A DNA stretch of 64,000 nt from an uncultured Vampirovibrio sp. (GCA_910577635.1 CAJTNR010000009.1:1-64000), one strand, 5' to 3'. Shown: positions 50,173 through 59,416, numbered from the stretch's first letter. The notes: generated by a model not told the origin, from the sequence alone. Program-made: numbers and translations.

Positions 50173-50907
50173 ATGTTAAGTTTTCTGGGTCAATGTGTAA
50201 TAAACTTTACTAAAGCGCTCAAATATACCATTAAGGGAAACGTGCGTTTATCAAGCATTCTAGCACAAATCAGCGCAATTGGGTTTGATTCGCTTGGAAT
50301 TTCTTTATCCATTGTTTTTCTAAGTGCTTGTGTTATTGCTCTTCAAGTAGCAAGACAATTCTTAATGTCAGGAGGAGACAGCTACATTGGAGGATTTTTA
50401 GCAGTTGCACTAATTCGAGAAATTGCTCCTGGATTTGCTGCTTTAGCACTTGCTGCAAGAGCGGGAACTGCAATTAGCGCTCAGGTCGCTAACATGCAGG
50501 TAACTAATCAAATTGATGCTATTGAAGTTTTAAAAGTTGATTCTGTGGGATATTTTTTCGCCCCAAGAATAATAGCAGGAGCAATTAGTGTTTTTTGCAT
50601 TGTCCTTCTGGCTGAATTAACAGGGATTTTAGGAGGAGCGCTGGTTTCCTATTTTTCAATAGGGCTCCATCCTGTAAGATACTTCAATTCTGTTTGGTTA
50701 ATGCTTGTTTTAAAAGATATCTGGATAAGTTTATTAAAAGGACTTGTTTTTGGAGGGCTAATTTCCCTTGTCTGTGCTACTCAAGGCTATCTAACAAGAG
50801 GCGGAGCTAAAAATGTCGGAGAATCAACAACTAAATCCGCAATAATTTGCACAATTTATATCCTTGCAGCTGATTTAATCATAGACATTCTTTTTTATAT
50901 GGGATAG
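50173..50907 (+). CDS. mlaE: MlaE-family lipid ABC transporter permease
   Basis: A 244-residue inner-membrane permease of the MlaE/YrbE/TGD1 family, part of systems that move phospholipid between inner and outer membranes. Motifs include FLAVALIREIAPGFAALALA, ARAGTAISAQVANMQVTNQI and DAIEVLKVDSVGYFFAPRII. Five or six membrane helices are expected. No MlaF ATPase or MlaD substrate-binding gene is adjacent, so the partners must be encoded elsewhere. Its presence supports an outer membrane. Confidence 0.92.
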   Translation: MLSFLGQCVINFTKALKYTIKGNVRLSSILAQISAIGFDSLGISLSIVFLSACVIALQVARQFLMSGGDSYIGGFLAVALIREIAPGFAALALAARAGTAISAQVANMQVTNQIDAIEVLKVDSVGYFFAPRIIAGAISVFCIVLLAELTGILGGALVSYFSIGLHPVRYFNSVWLMLVLKDIWISLLKGLVFGGLISLVCATQGYLTRGGAKNVGESTTKSAIICTIYILAADLIIDILFYMG

Positions 50908-51015
50908 TTCATATATAGGATTATTAAAAATTTTTTAAGCAATATAGATGATGATTATAAGCTCTTAAATAAGGTATTCTATCTAGTAAATAGATTTATA
51001 GTGGGCAGGATTAGC

Positions 51016-51456
51016 TTGAAAAAATTTAAATTTACACTTGAAGGTGTACTAACAGTAAGGAAAAAGAAACTTGAAGACGAGAGAGTTAAACTCGTTTCAC
51101 TATTGAATATCTTAAAGGAGCAAAACGAGGTATTAGAAGCTATGGTTTTCAGATATAATTCCCTAAAAGAAGAAAGCGAAAAACTGACTAAAGAAAACTT
51201 TAATCCCCAGATAATAAGCAACTATAACGCTTTTTCAAACAAACTTTATAATGATATTAACACCCAAAAACAAATTATTGATAAAACAAAAATTGACCTC
51301 ACAAATAGACGCGAAGTTGTTAAACAGGCTTATATTAAAGTTGAAACTTTAGAAAAACTTAAAGAAAAACAAAAAGAAACCTATAAACAAGAGGTTTTAC
51401 TGGAAGAAATTAAAGAAATGGACGATATTGTAAACTCTAAAAGAATTACAGCATAA
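51016..51456 (+). CDS. fliJ: FliJ-like flagellar export protein (locus B)
   Basis: A 146-residue coiled-coil protein that begins KKFKFTLEGVLTVRKKKLED, a standard FliJ opening. A TTG at 51016 is preferred because GGCAGGAT lies 5 bases upstream; a GTG at 51001 would add five residues without a ribosome site. It is followed by fliK, flgD and flgE on the same strand. It is the second FliJ-type protein in the window and the better family match. Confidence 0.82.
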   Translation: MKKFKFTLEGVLTVRKKKLEDERVKLVSLLNILKEQNEVLEAMVFRYNSLKEESEKLTKENFNPQIISNYNAFSNKLYNDINTQKQIIDKTKIDLTNRREVVKQAYIKVETLEKLKEKQKETYKQEVLLEEIKEMDDIVNSKRITA

Positions 51457-51470
51457 AAAAGGTGTGTAGA

Positions 51471-53126
51471 ATGGCTATAATAACAGAAAAAATCGATAAT
51501 TCAATAAACAATCTATTACAAAGTGTAAAAACCCTGGCAGATCAAAGGGATGCAAAGTCTTTTTCTAATCTTATTAATACACTTAGTGCCAATGTTGAAA
51601 AAACACAGAGCAGTTTTGTTACAAAAGCAGCTAAAACTAATACAAGTTCAATCAATAAGTATGCACTAAAAGATAACCATAATCAAAGAGTAGATAGAGA
51701 AATTAATAAAAACAGCAAAACCGATAATAAATCCAATATTGACAACAAAAAAACAGATTCTAAAGCTGAGGTTAAAAATACAGATGATATAGACAATACA
51801 ACTGTTGATGAAAAACAAGAAATTACAAGCAAGGAAAAAGAAGAAGTTAAAGAAGCAATTGAGAATTTATTCAATGTTTTAGAGATTGATTTATCACAAG
51901 ATGAGGAGTTGAAAACAAAAATCGAAGAACTTGTATCTAATATTGAAACGATTGAACAAGCCAGTGAAATTTTAAGTAAAGTTGAAGCTATGGTTGAACA
52001 ATCAAGTTTATCAACAGAAGATAAAGAAGCACTATCCAGTGCAGTTGCTTTAATTAATAATTTCAATCAAAAAGATCAAACCTTAGAAACTGAATCTAAT
52101 TCAAAGGTTCAACCCCCCAATAATCAAGATATTGAAATAAATTCTAATTCAAAAATTAAAATCGAAACACCCGCAAAAGTGCAAACTTTAGAAGAAGAAA
52201 AAATTGCTGATATTGCGAAGGTTTTTGATAAACTTGCAAAAAATTCTGTCTCTAATAAAGAAGAGCTTGATAGTAAAGCTGAACTAAAACTTGTTGATAA
52301 AACACTTGAAACTTCAGCTGAAACTATTCAAGAAATTGATATAGAACCAATTGATAATACCAAAAAAGAAAATAACAATCAAAATCAGCAGGAAAGAAAA
52401 AATCCAAATAAAGAATCGTTTATTGAAAAAGTTAAAGAAGAATTAAGGGTTGAATTCAAGAGTCAAAAAATTCCTGCTGAATCAGGAGCATTAAGTGCAA
52501 GTGATGAAGTCATTAAAATGGCAATTAATGAAAAACCGGATTATACAGTTCAAAGTGCTCCAATTGAAGCACTTTCCAAAAATAGCAAAGGGGTTGATAT
52601 TAACAATTTATTGAATTTAAAAACAATTAAAAGTGAAACTTCAAAATTTGATTCTTATAATATTCTTAATCAAATTGGAGATAAACTCTCAGAACTTAAA
52701 GACGGTCGGGGACAAAAACTTACAATGATTCTAAGACCAAACGACTTAGGGCGTTTATCAATTGAACTTACAACAGGTGCACGCGGGCTTAATGGCTACA
52801 TTGTCGCTCAGAATGAGGATGTTAGAGCTTACATTGAAAAAAATATATCGACATTGCAAAAACAACTCTCTGATTCAGGAGTAAATGTTAATAACATTCA
52901 AATAAAAACCCAAGGGAGCTCTGACACCACTAACTGGGAAGGGGCCAATCATCAAGACAGCAAGGAAGAGCCGAAAGACAACAACAATCAAAACCAGCAG
53001 CAGAAAAACCAGCAGTTTAATAAAGAAAAACAAGAAACATTAGCAAATTTATCAAACTACGACCTTAACTACACAAAAGAATTTGCAAATGTATTAAACA
53101 AAACAATAAGCTATGAACTAAACTAG
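51471..53126 (+). CDS. fliK: Flagellar hook-length control protein FliK
   Basis: A 551-residue protein. The first ~380 residues are polar, low in aromatic residues, rich in Asn/Lys/Glu/Ser and with repeated NSK/DKSN-like stretches, as expected of the FliK ruler. The C-terminal Flg_hook domain is clear (RGQKLTMILRPNDLGRLSIE, then GLNGYIVAQNEDVRAYIEKN and ISTLQKQLSDSGVNVNNIQI). It terminates hook growth and switches export to filament substrates. AAAGG lies 8 bases before the ATG at 51471. It is between fliJ and flgD, the conventional order. Confidence 0.9.
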   Translation: MAIITEKIDNSINNLLQSVKTLADQRDAKSFSNLINTLSANVEKTQSSFVTKAAKTNTSSINKYALKDNHNQRVDREINKNSKTDNKSNIDNKKTDSKAEVKNTDDIDNTTVDEKQEITSKEKEEVKEAIENLFNVLEIDLSQDEELKTKIEELVSNIETIEQASEILSKVEAMVEQSSLSTEDKEALSSAVALINNFNQKDQTLETESNSKVQPPNNQDIEINSNSKIKIETPAKVQTLEEEKIADIAKVFDKLAKNSVSNKEELDSKAELKLVDKTLETSAETIQEIDIEPIDNTKKENNNQNQQERKNPNKESFIEKVKEELRVEFKSQKIPAESGALSASDEVIKMAINEKPDYTVQSAPIEALSKNSKGVDINNLLNLKTIKSETSKFDSYNILNQIGDKLSELKDGRGQKLTMILRPNDLGRLSIELTTGARGLNGYIVAQNEDVRAYIEKNISTLQKQLSDSGVNVNNIQIKTQGSSDTTNWEGANHQDSKEEPKDNNNQNQQQKNQQFNKEKQETLANLSNYDLNYTKEFANVLNKTISYELN

Positions 53127-53138
53127 AAGGATTAAGAA

Positions 53139-53747
53139 ATGACATCAGTTCACGATCAAATAATTACTAATCAGAATAACTCAACCATAACAAAAGCTGC
53201 CCAGCAGCAAAACCAGGTTAAAAGTTCAAGTTCTTCTATTGCTTCACAAGATTTTTTGTTCTTATTAACCCAGCAGCTCCAATATCAAGACCCTATGAAT
53301 CCTATGGACAACTCTCAAATGCTTGCGCAAGAAGCCCAATTTGCAACATTAGAGCAAATGGAAGCACTAACAAGCAATTTTTCAAAATTTTCAAGTGTTT
53401 ATCAAGCAAACTCTTTACTGGGTCAAACTGTTGAAGTTGAAGTTGATAATGACACCACCAAAGGTAAAGTTGAGTTTATTGACTATTCAGATGCCAAAGG
53501 TGCAAGCGTAAGCATAGAAGGAAAAATGTATCCCTTAAATAGTATTACTAAGGTTTATCCGCCGGACACTAAAGTTGAAGAAGAATACAGAAACTTTTTT
53601 GTTGATGCTGTACTTAATATTGCAGGCAATATTGCAGATATCGGAAAAAAACTAAACAGTTATCTTGGAATCGAAACCCCCGAAAAACCTGACAGCGGCT
53701 CAGACAAAGATACAGATACAGACAATACAACAGATACACAACAATAA
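53139..53747 (+). CDS. flgD: Flagellar hook assembly scaffold FlgD
   Basis: A 202-residue hook-cap protein. The conserved N-terminal region ASQDFLFLLTQQLQYQDPMN, then PMDNSQMLAQEAQFATLEQM, is unmistakable. After it comes a short beta domain (LLGQTVEVEVDND) and an acidic Asp/Thr-rich tail ending DTDNTTDTQQ. The family's C-terminal Ig/Tudor portion seems reduced. It caps the growing hook so that FlgE (next gene, 14-base gap) can polymerise. GAAGGATTAAGA precedes the ATG. Confidence 0.93.
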   Translation: MTSVHDQIITNQNNSTITKAAQQQNQVKSSSSSIASQDFLFLLTQQLQYQDPMNPMDNSQMLAQEAQFATLEQMEALTSNFSKFSSVYQANSLLGQTVEVEVDNDTTKGKVEFIDYSDAKGASVSIEGKMYPLNSITKVYPPDTKVEEEYRNFFVDAVLNIAGNIADIGKKLNSYLGIETPEKPDSGSDKDTDTDNTTDTQQ

Positions 53748-53761
53748 AGAAAGGATATATA

Positions 53762-55165
53762 ATGACACAAGCATTATTTACGTCTATGACAGGCATGAAT
53801 GCTGGAACAGAGCAATTGACAGTTGTTTCTGATAATGTTGCAAATATGAACACAACAGCATACAAAACCTCCCGTGTTGATTTTCAAGACATCTGGTACC
53901 AAACACAAACAACCGGTACAAACTCAACCAAAGTAATGGGAGGAACGAACCCATATCAGGTTGGTGTTGGTGTTCAAACTTCAGCGATTACCAAAAACTT
54001 TACTGCTTCAACAACAAATACAACAGGAAGAACAGAAGATATGGCACTAACCGGTAATGGCTGGTTTACAGTAATGAACTCAGATGGAGAAGTACTATTT
54101 ACAAGAGACGGCACTTTTTCTCTGGATGAAAACGGATACTTGTGTACCGCAAATGGCTGCAAAGTTCTAGGGATGAGCCAAATGGAATCCTTAGCAAGTT
54201 CAACCACTCCAATTAGAATTCCTACAGCAATTAAAGTGGTTGAAAACGGAACAGAAGCAGGAAAACTGGGCAATATGAAACCAACTGAGCTAAACGGGCT
54301 TGGTGCAACATATGCCGATGTTGGTATTACAAGCGGAAAATTTACAGTTGTCGTAGTGGAAAATGGTGTTAAAACTCCAATGACAATTGATCTGGGAGAT
54401 ACGACCGCTCAAACAATGGAGCAGATAAGAGCTAACATTCAAGCTCAATCAGGAGGAAAATTCAATGTTTCTTTCCAAGATGGTGCAATGTCATTCCAAA
54501 TTGCCCCTGGAGTAACAGAACTCCAATTTGAAAGCATTCCTGAAAAAGATGGAGGCTCCAATTTTGTTGAAGTAACTCAAATTGGTTCAGCTTCTAATTT
54601 AAACGGGGCTTTTAATTCCCGTGTTCTTAACTACACAGCAACAATCAGCCAGGTTGACAATGTAACAGCTGATACAACTCATCTTTATAAGAGTTTTTCA
54701 GTTGGAAAAGACGGTCTAATTTCAGTTACATATGGCGATGGATCAATTCTGAGCATTAAAGCAAATGATGACGGATCAACCTACTTCACCTATCAGGATC
54801 CAAGCGGAATTATAATTGATGGAAACACAGCTAACTCAGATGATGCATCATTATATGTTGATCCCAATGTTACAACAAAATCAAGCATGCAAATGCAGTT
54901 TGCAAAAGTAACAAATGACTCAGGTCTTGTTGCACAAGGGAACAACATGTACACCGCAGGTCCTAATGCAGGACAGGTTGTCTACACTGCTGCTAACACA
55001 AACGGGGTTGGAGCAGTTGTAACAGGAGCACTTGAATCTTCCAATGTTGACTTAGCTCAGCAATTCTCTAACATGATTCTTGCTCAAAGATTAGTGCAGG
55101 CTAATTCTCAAGTATTCTCAGGCGCTAATAGTCTATTAGAAACTCTCGTTTATCTTGGCAAATAA
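53762..55165 (+). CDS. flgE: Flagellar hook protein FlgE
   Basis: A 467-residue axial protein. The N-terminal motif is TVVSDNVANMNTTAYKTSRV, then DFQDIWYQT. The central D1/D2 regions include MALTGNGWFTVMNSDGEVLF and FTRDGTFSLDENGYL. The C-terminal axial helix is VTGALESSNVDLAQQFSNMI, then LAQRLVQANSQVF. It polymerises into the hook outside the cell through the flagellar export apparatus. AAAGGATATATA precedes the ATG and a strong terminator ends the fliJ-fliK-flgD-flgE transcript. Confidence 0.95.
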   Translation: MTQALFTSMTGMNAGTEQLTVVSDNVANMNTTAYKTSRVDFQDIWYQTQTTGTNSTKVMGGTNPYQVGVGVQTSAITKNFTASTTNTTGRTEDMALTGNGWFTVMNSDGEVLFTRDGTFSLDENGYLCTANGCKVLGMSQMESLASSTTPIRIPTAIKVVENGTEAGKLGNMKPTELNGLGATYADVGITSGKFTVVVVENGVKTPMTIDLGDTTAQTMEQIRANIQAQSGGKFNVSFQDGAMSFQIAPGVTELQFESIPEKDGGSNFVEVTQIGSASNLNGAFNSRVLNYTATISQVDNVTADTTHLYKSFSVGKDGLISVTYGDGSILSIKANDDGSTYFTYQDPSGIIIDGNTANSDDASLYVDPNVTTKSSMQMQFAKVTNDSGLVAQGNNMYTAGPNAGQVVYTAANTNGVGAVVTGALESSNVDLAQQFSNMILAQRLVQANSQVFSGANSLLETLVYLGK

Positions 55166-55180
55166 TATCCCATAACCTAA

Positions 55181-55214
55181 AATCCCCTCCTTGATGCCGG
55201 AGGGGATTTTTTTA
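55181..55214 (+). terminator. Rho-independent terminator after flgE
   Basis: AATCCCCTCC (55181-55190) pairs with GGAGGGGATT (55199-55208) and runs into seven T residues. Confidence 0.92.
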
Positions 55215-55469
55215 TTCAAAACTAATTAAATTATTGTTGTATTTTTCCATTAAATCGCTATATCCGCCAATATTTACATCATCTATAATAATTTGAGGAA
55301 AAGTAGCTAGACAAGGAAGATTATACTTTTTTGTCAATTCTTTTCTTTTTTCCTCCTCTGTATCATCACAGGGGATTTCCGTGTATGGAATTTTGTGCTC
55401 ATCTAGAAAAATTTTTGTTTTCTGACAATAAGGGCAGTAATCAAGAGTGTAAATTTCAACTTTTTTCAT
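55212..55469 (-). CDS. Glutaredoxin
   Basis: An 85-residue thioredoxin-fold protein with the dithiol active site YTLDYCPYCQKTKIFL (CPYC at residues 12-15), the cis-proline region ATFPQIIIDD and the C-terminal glutathione-site motif NIGGYSDL. It reduces disulfides with glutathione or an equivalent. TAGATAGGATAAAAA precedes the ATG. It follows the TPR gene with a 14-base overlap, so the two are co-transcribed. Confidence 0.93.
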   Translation of the reverse strand: MKKVEIYTLDYCPYCQKTKIFLDEHKIPYTEIPCDDTEEEKRKELTKKYNLPCLATFPQIIIDDVNIGGYSDLMEKYNNNLISFE

Positions 55470-55926
55470 TTTTTATCCTATCTAAAACTTGTCTAATACT
55501 TACTTTCTCATCTTTCGGTATATCCAATTTCAGATAGTCTTCAAAATATTCAACGGCTGAAACCTTGTCATTCCTTGAAAGAAACAAAATCCCCAGTGTT
55601 TTATAAGCAAGAGGAAATTTTTCTTGAAGCATGATAGCTTTTAAACAAGCGCCAATCGCTTTATCAATTTGTCCATCTGCTTGGTAAGCCTCAGCTAACA
55701 TATAATAAACTAAATGGTTTCTTATCTTATCTGCTACTAATTCTAAATTAGAAACAGCACCAGGGTAATTACCCAGCTCCATAAATATTCGGGCTAATTC
55801 GTAATTGTAGTCAATGTTATCAGGTTCTTCATCTGCTGCGATTTGAAGCAGCTCCAGAGCATCATCAAACCTGCAATCAGCGATCAGTTCTCTTATATAA
55901 TCAATTCTTGATAATTCTTGAGCCAT
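55456..55926 (-). CDS. Tetratricopeptide-repeat protein
   Basis: A 156-residue soluble protein with about four TPR-like helix pairs: CRFDDALELLQIAADEEPDN, IDYNYELARIFMELGNYPGA, VYYMLAEAYQADGQIDKAIG, and AYKTLGILFLSRNDKVSAVE. TPR repeats bind protein partners; the partner is unknown. The ATG at 55926 is chosen over one six codons upstream because TG-T-AATAAT ends 6 bases before it. It is the first gene of a two-gene unit with the glutaredoxin. Confidence 0.85.
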   Translation of the reverse strand: MAQELSRIDYIRELIADCRFDDALELLQIAADEEPDNIDYNYELARIFMELGNYPGAVSNLELVADKIRNHLVYYMLAEAYQADGQIDKAIGACLKAIMLQEKFPLAYKTLGILFLSRNDKVSAVEYFEDYLKLDIPKDEKVSIRQVLDRIKNEKS

Positions 55927-55932
55927 AGTTTT

Positions 55933-55941
55933 ATTATTACA
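55933..55941 (-). promoter_or_regulatory. Extended -10-like promoter of the TPR gene (leaderless)
   Basis: TG-T-AATAAT ends 6 bases before the ATG at 55926; there is no ribosome site. Confidence 0.4.
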
Positions 55942-56024
55942 CAAAAATAAAATTTTAATATATCTTTCTTGCCAATTAATTTCTACCGTGGTTTAATTAA
56001 GAAAAAGATATTAAGGAAGAATTT

Positions 56025-56816
56025 ATGTCGGGACATTCTAAATGGGCCAATATTAAAAGGAAAAAAGCAAAAGTTGACGCTGTTAGGGGAGTCAATTTTG
56101 CAAAATTTTCAAGAGAGATTATAATAGCAGCAAAAATCGGAGGTCCTGACCTGCAGGGAAACTTTAGATTAAGAACTGCTGTTGAAAAAGCAAAAGCCGG
56201 TGGCCTTCCTAATGACACAATTAAAAGAGCAATTGATAAAGGCTCTGGTAATTCACAAAGTTCAAATTTCGAAGAAATTACCTATGAAGGATACGGAGCG
56301 GGAGGAGTTGCAGTTTTTATTGAAGCTGCAACAGATAACAGAAACAGAACAGCAGGAGATATTAGAAGCTACTTTACCAAATTCGGTGGTAATTTAGGAG
56401 AAAATGGCTGTGTGGGCTGGATTTTTGAACCCTTTGGTCTTATTGCAATTGATAAACCAAAAGAAGTATCTAAAAGAGATAAGGAAATATCAAAACAATT
56501 CGACTTTGACACTCTTTTTGAAGACTCAATCGCCTTTGATCCTGTTGATGTCTATCAAGATGAGGATGAAAACGATTATCGAATTAAAACTACTCCTGAA
56601 AATTTGGAAAATACCGCAAATGGTCTTGAAAAACTGGGCTATAGCATAAAAAGTGCAGACTTGACAAGAATCCCTTCTAATTCGTGTCAAATTACAGATA
56701 GTGCTATTGCTAAAAAAATTGTTCTTTTGCTTGAAAAACTGGATGAGCATGATGATATTCAAAATGTCTATTCCAATTTTGAAGCAGATGATGAACTTCT
56801 GGATTCACTTGATTGA
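56025..56816 (+). CDS. yebC: YebC/PmpR-family DNA-binding or translation factor
   Basis: A 263-residue protein with the family start SGHSKWANIKRKKAKVDAVR, then NFAKFSREIIIAAKIGG, NDTIKRAIDKGSG and YEGYGAGGVAVFIEAATDNR. It is slightly longer than usual (about 240-250) because of an acidic insertion near residues 145-185 (KRDKEISKQFDFDTLFEDS). Some homologues are transcriptional regulators, and others help ribosomes at proline stretches. AAGGAAGAATTT precedes the ATG. The membrane protein gene follows after 8 bases. Confidence 0.93.
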   Translation: MSGHSKWANIKRKKAKVDAVRGVNFAKFSREIIIAAKIGGPDLQGNFRLRTAVEKAKAGGLPNDTIKRAIDKGSGNSQSSNFEEITYEGYGAGGVAVFIEAATDNRNRTAGDIRSYFTKFGGNLGENGCVGWIFEPFGLIAIDKPKEVSKRDKEISKQFDFDTLFEDSIAFDPVDVYQDEDENDYRIKTTPENLENTANGLEKLGYSIKSADLTRIPSNSCQITDSAIAKKIVLLLEKLDEHDDIQNVYSNFEADDELLDSLD

Positions 56817-56824
56817 TAGGTTGT

Positions 56825-57820
56825 ATGATTGAACTAACACCAAGTTACATATTTATGATTATAGGGTTTTTATTGTCCCTATATGCTTGTGTTTCTAATG
56901 ATGTTATTCAGACCCTTGGAACTTTTCTGGTTACAACAAAAGATAGACCCGTCTGGCAGGTATGGTTATACACAGGAACTATTCTTGTTCTAACTTTTTC
57001 TATCGGCTGGTTTTTAAATGACGGAGATATGGCTTTTGGACTGCTGGATAGAATTCCACATCCTGAAACTTTCTACTGGTGGCATATTCTGCCCCCCATA
57101 ATTCTTCTTTATTTAACAAGAAAAGGAATCCCTGTTGCAACAGCTTTTTTAATAATAAGTATATTTTCAAGCAACACAATAATAGGAATGATGATTGCCA
57201 AGTCCTTTATAGGCTATATTAGCGCCCTTATTGTTTCTTTGATTCTTTACTTTTTTATTGCAAGAAAAGTTGAGAAGGTTTTTCTTTATATGAAAAACAA
57301 AAAAATTTCCACTCCCTGGGTTGTAGCAAAATGGCTTTCAACTGCGGTTTTATGGGTTGCTTGGTTATTGCAGGACGGAGCTAAACTTTTTGTTTTTCTG
57401 CCAAGAAAACTGACTTTTGTACAAATGGTTTTGAGTTTAATCATTTTTCTTGCTCTTCTATATTTAATTTGCTATAGAAGAGGAGGAGAAATTCAAAATA
57501 TTATTAAACTTAAAACAAATACCCAGGATATCCGCTCTGCTACAATAATAGACATTGTCTATGCTTTAATTCTCATTTACTTCCTTAATGTTAACAATAT
57601 CCCAATGTCAACCACCTGGGTATTTTTAGGGGTTTTAGCAGGAAGAGAAATTGCACTATACAACAGACTTCGTTTTATTACCGAGAAAAAAGTTTACAAA
57701 CACGTTATTAAAGATATAACCAAAGCAATAATCGGACTTGTTGTTTCAATTGCTGTTGTTTTTATCCTCAATCAGTATGATAAAATTGTAATGATTTTAA
57801 AACACTATATCAATTTATAA
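56825..57820 (+). CDS. Multi-pass membrane protein, distantly PiT phosphate-permease-like
   Basis: A 331-residue protein with about nine to ten hydrophobic helices. SNDVIQTLGTFLVTTKDRPV near residue 20 and VNNIPMSTTWVFLGVLAGRE near residue 255 resemble the duplicated GAND..N..GT and (V/M)STTH motifs of PiT inorganic-phosphate transporters, in the right relative places. Overall similarity is weak, so substrate is uncertain. A TTG at 56813 is an alternative start. It ends 6 bases inside the convergent diguanylate cyclase gene. Confidence 0.7.
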   Translation: MIELTPSYIFMIIGFLLSLYACVSNDVIQTLGTFLVTTKDRPVWQVWLYTGTILVLTFSIGWFLNDGDMAFGLLDRIPHPETFYWWHILPPIILLYLTRKGIPVATAFLIISIFSSNTIIGMMIAKSFIGYISALIVSLILYFFIARKVEKVFLYMKNKKISTPWVVAKWLSTAVLWVAWLLQDGAKLFVFLPRKLTFVQMVLSLIIFLALLYLICYRRGGEIQNIIKLKTNTQDIRSATIIDIVYALILIYFLNVNNIPMSTTWVFLGVLAGREIALYNRLRFITEKKVYKHVIKDITKAIIGLVVSIAVVFILNQYDKIVMILKHYINL

Positions 57821-59416
57821 TTCATTATCAAATTTTACCTCAACACACCCTTCTTTTTGATAAATTGAGATAGTATTTTTTCCATTGTGCTTAGAATGAT
57901 AAAGTGCAGTATCAGCACTATTAATAAGCTCTCTAGGGTCTATTCCATCCACTTCAAATTGTGCTATTCCAATAGAAACCGTTGGTGAAAGATTATCGGT
58001 ATCATTTGCCTTAACTACAATTTCTGCTATATTTTTTCTTATTCTTTCTGCTATAATCGCAGCTTCTTGTTTATCAGTTTCAGGAAGAATAACAACAAAT
58101 TCCTCCCCTCCATAGCGGGCTGGAATATCGATTTTTCGAATTGTTTCCTGTAATACTCTAGCAAGACTCTTAAGGATATTATCACCTGTTAAGTGACCGT
58201 ATGTATCATTAATTTTTTTGAAATTGTCAATATCCATCATTATTAATGACATATTTCTTTTGTATCTTGAACAGCGTCTTATTTCATTTTCAAGTAATGT
58301 AATAAAATGACGATAGATATAAAGTTTTGTCATGCCGTCTTTTGTTGCAAGTTCATATAACTTAGCATTATCAATTGCTATTGCTGCTTGATTAGCAAGA
58401 GAGGTTATAAACTCCAAATCCTTCTGGTTGAAGAGTTTATCGTGTTTTTTATTAGTAATATTAATAACCCCTATAACTTCTCCTTTAGCGATTAAAGGAA
58501 CGCACAACAAAGATTTTGTATGGGATAAAACTTCTTTAATTACAAATCTTGGATCTGCTGAACCTAGGTTTGTAATTATTGGTTTTCTCTCTAAAAACAC
58601 TGTTCCTGCAATTCCTTCTCCAACGCCGATTTTAGCACATTGAATTGCGCCATTATTAATTGATTCTTCCAGTTTTTTATCTGCTAACCCTGATACAATT
58701 CTAACCTGAAGAGCGTTTTGTGCATAATCATAAAGCATTAACGATCCCTTCTCAGCATCAAGGGTAACAAGAGCTTTTTGGATAATTACCTGCAGCAGCC
58801 TTTTTAAATCATCAATAAAATTAACCGCCTGCGAGATATTATAAAGAATTGAAATATTATGGAGCGATTTTTGAAGACTATTGAACTCTTGATCCTTTTT
58901 TATTTTTTTATAGTATTTAATGATAATCGGCTCCAGATAATCAAAAGCTTGATTTAAGTTCTCAATCTTTTGAATGCAGATAGGGCAATCAGAACTTTCT
59001 TTGATAAAACAAAAACAAACAGGTATTGTTTTATCAAAGAAAACACGAACATGTGAAGGATCAAAAGAAGATATAGGAGTGTTTTCAATAAAAGACTTGA
59101 ATAAATTGACTCCATTTTCGTCTTTTAGCGCGATTAATTTAGATTTCTTAACAGCATCCCAAAAAGGGGTATTGTCTTGAATACAATCAAGATATTCACT
59201 TAAGGGTGAATTTTTTTCAAAACTTATATTCTTATAATGTTCATTCTCAAGAACATAAAAAACAGTTCTGTCACTATCAATCGCTTTTTGAATATATGTT
59301 TTAAGACTTTCCAATAATTCGAATAAATCATCTGATTGATTTGCAATTGTACTAATCTCAAACATCATGGTAAGATATTTTATATTATTAAGAAGATTTT
59401 GTTCTTGCGGTATCAT
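57815..59416 (-). CDS. GAF-GGDEF diguanylate cyclase
   Basis: A 533-residue cytosolic protein. An N-terminal region of about 180 residues is not assigned and has a cysteine pair (SSDCPICIQKIE). A GAF domain is at about 190-340 (LDAEKGSLMLYDYAQNALQV, IAGTVFLERKPI). A GGDEF domain is at about 370-530 with an intact active site (IPARYGGEEFVVILP). The RKID sequence five residues before it is a product-inhibition I-site. It should make c-di-GMP in response to a GAF ligand. A TATAAT ends 7 bases before the ATG at 59416, so this start is preferred over 59452. Confidence 0.92.
   Translation of the reverse strand: MIPQEQNLLNNIKYLTMMFEISTIANQSDDLFELLESLKTYIQKAIDSDRTVFYVLENEHYKNISFEKNSPLSEYLDCIQDNTPFWDAVKKSKLIALKDENGVNLFKSFIENTPISSFDPSHVRVFFDKTIPVCFCFIKESSDCPICIQKIENLNQAFDYLEPIIIKYYKKIKKDQEFNSLQKSLHNISILYNISQAVNFIDDLKRLLQVIIQKALVTLDAEKGSLMLYDYAQNALQVRIVSGLADKKLEESINNGAIQCAKIGVGEGIAGTVFLERKPIITNLGSADPRFVIKEVLSHTKSLLCVPLIAKGEVIGVINITNKKHDKLFNQKDLEFITSLANQAAIAIDNAKLYELATKDGMTKLYIYRHFITLLENEIRRCSRYKRNMSLIMMDIDNFKKINDTYGHLTGDNILKSLARVLQETIRKIDIPARYGGEEFVVILPETDKQEAAIIAERIRKNIAEIVVKANDTDNLSPTVSIGIAQFEVDGIDPRELINSADTALYHSKHNGKNTISIYQKEGCVEVKFDNEL

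Noticed and set aside
51683..52066. A serine-rich minus-strand frame within fliK
   Set aside because: It is the antisense of the low-complexity FliK ruler region; the composition is an artefact.
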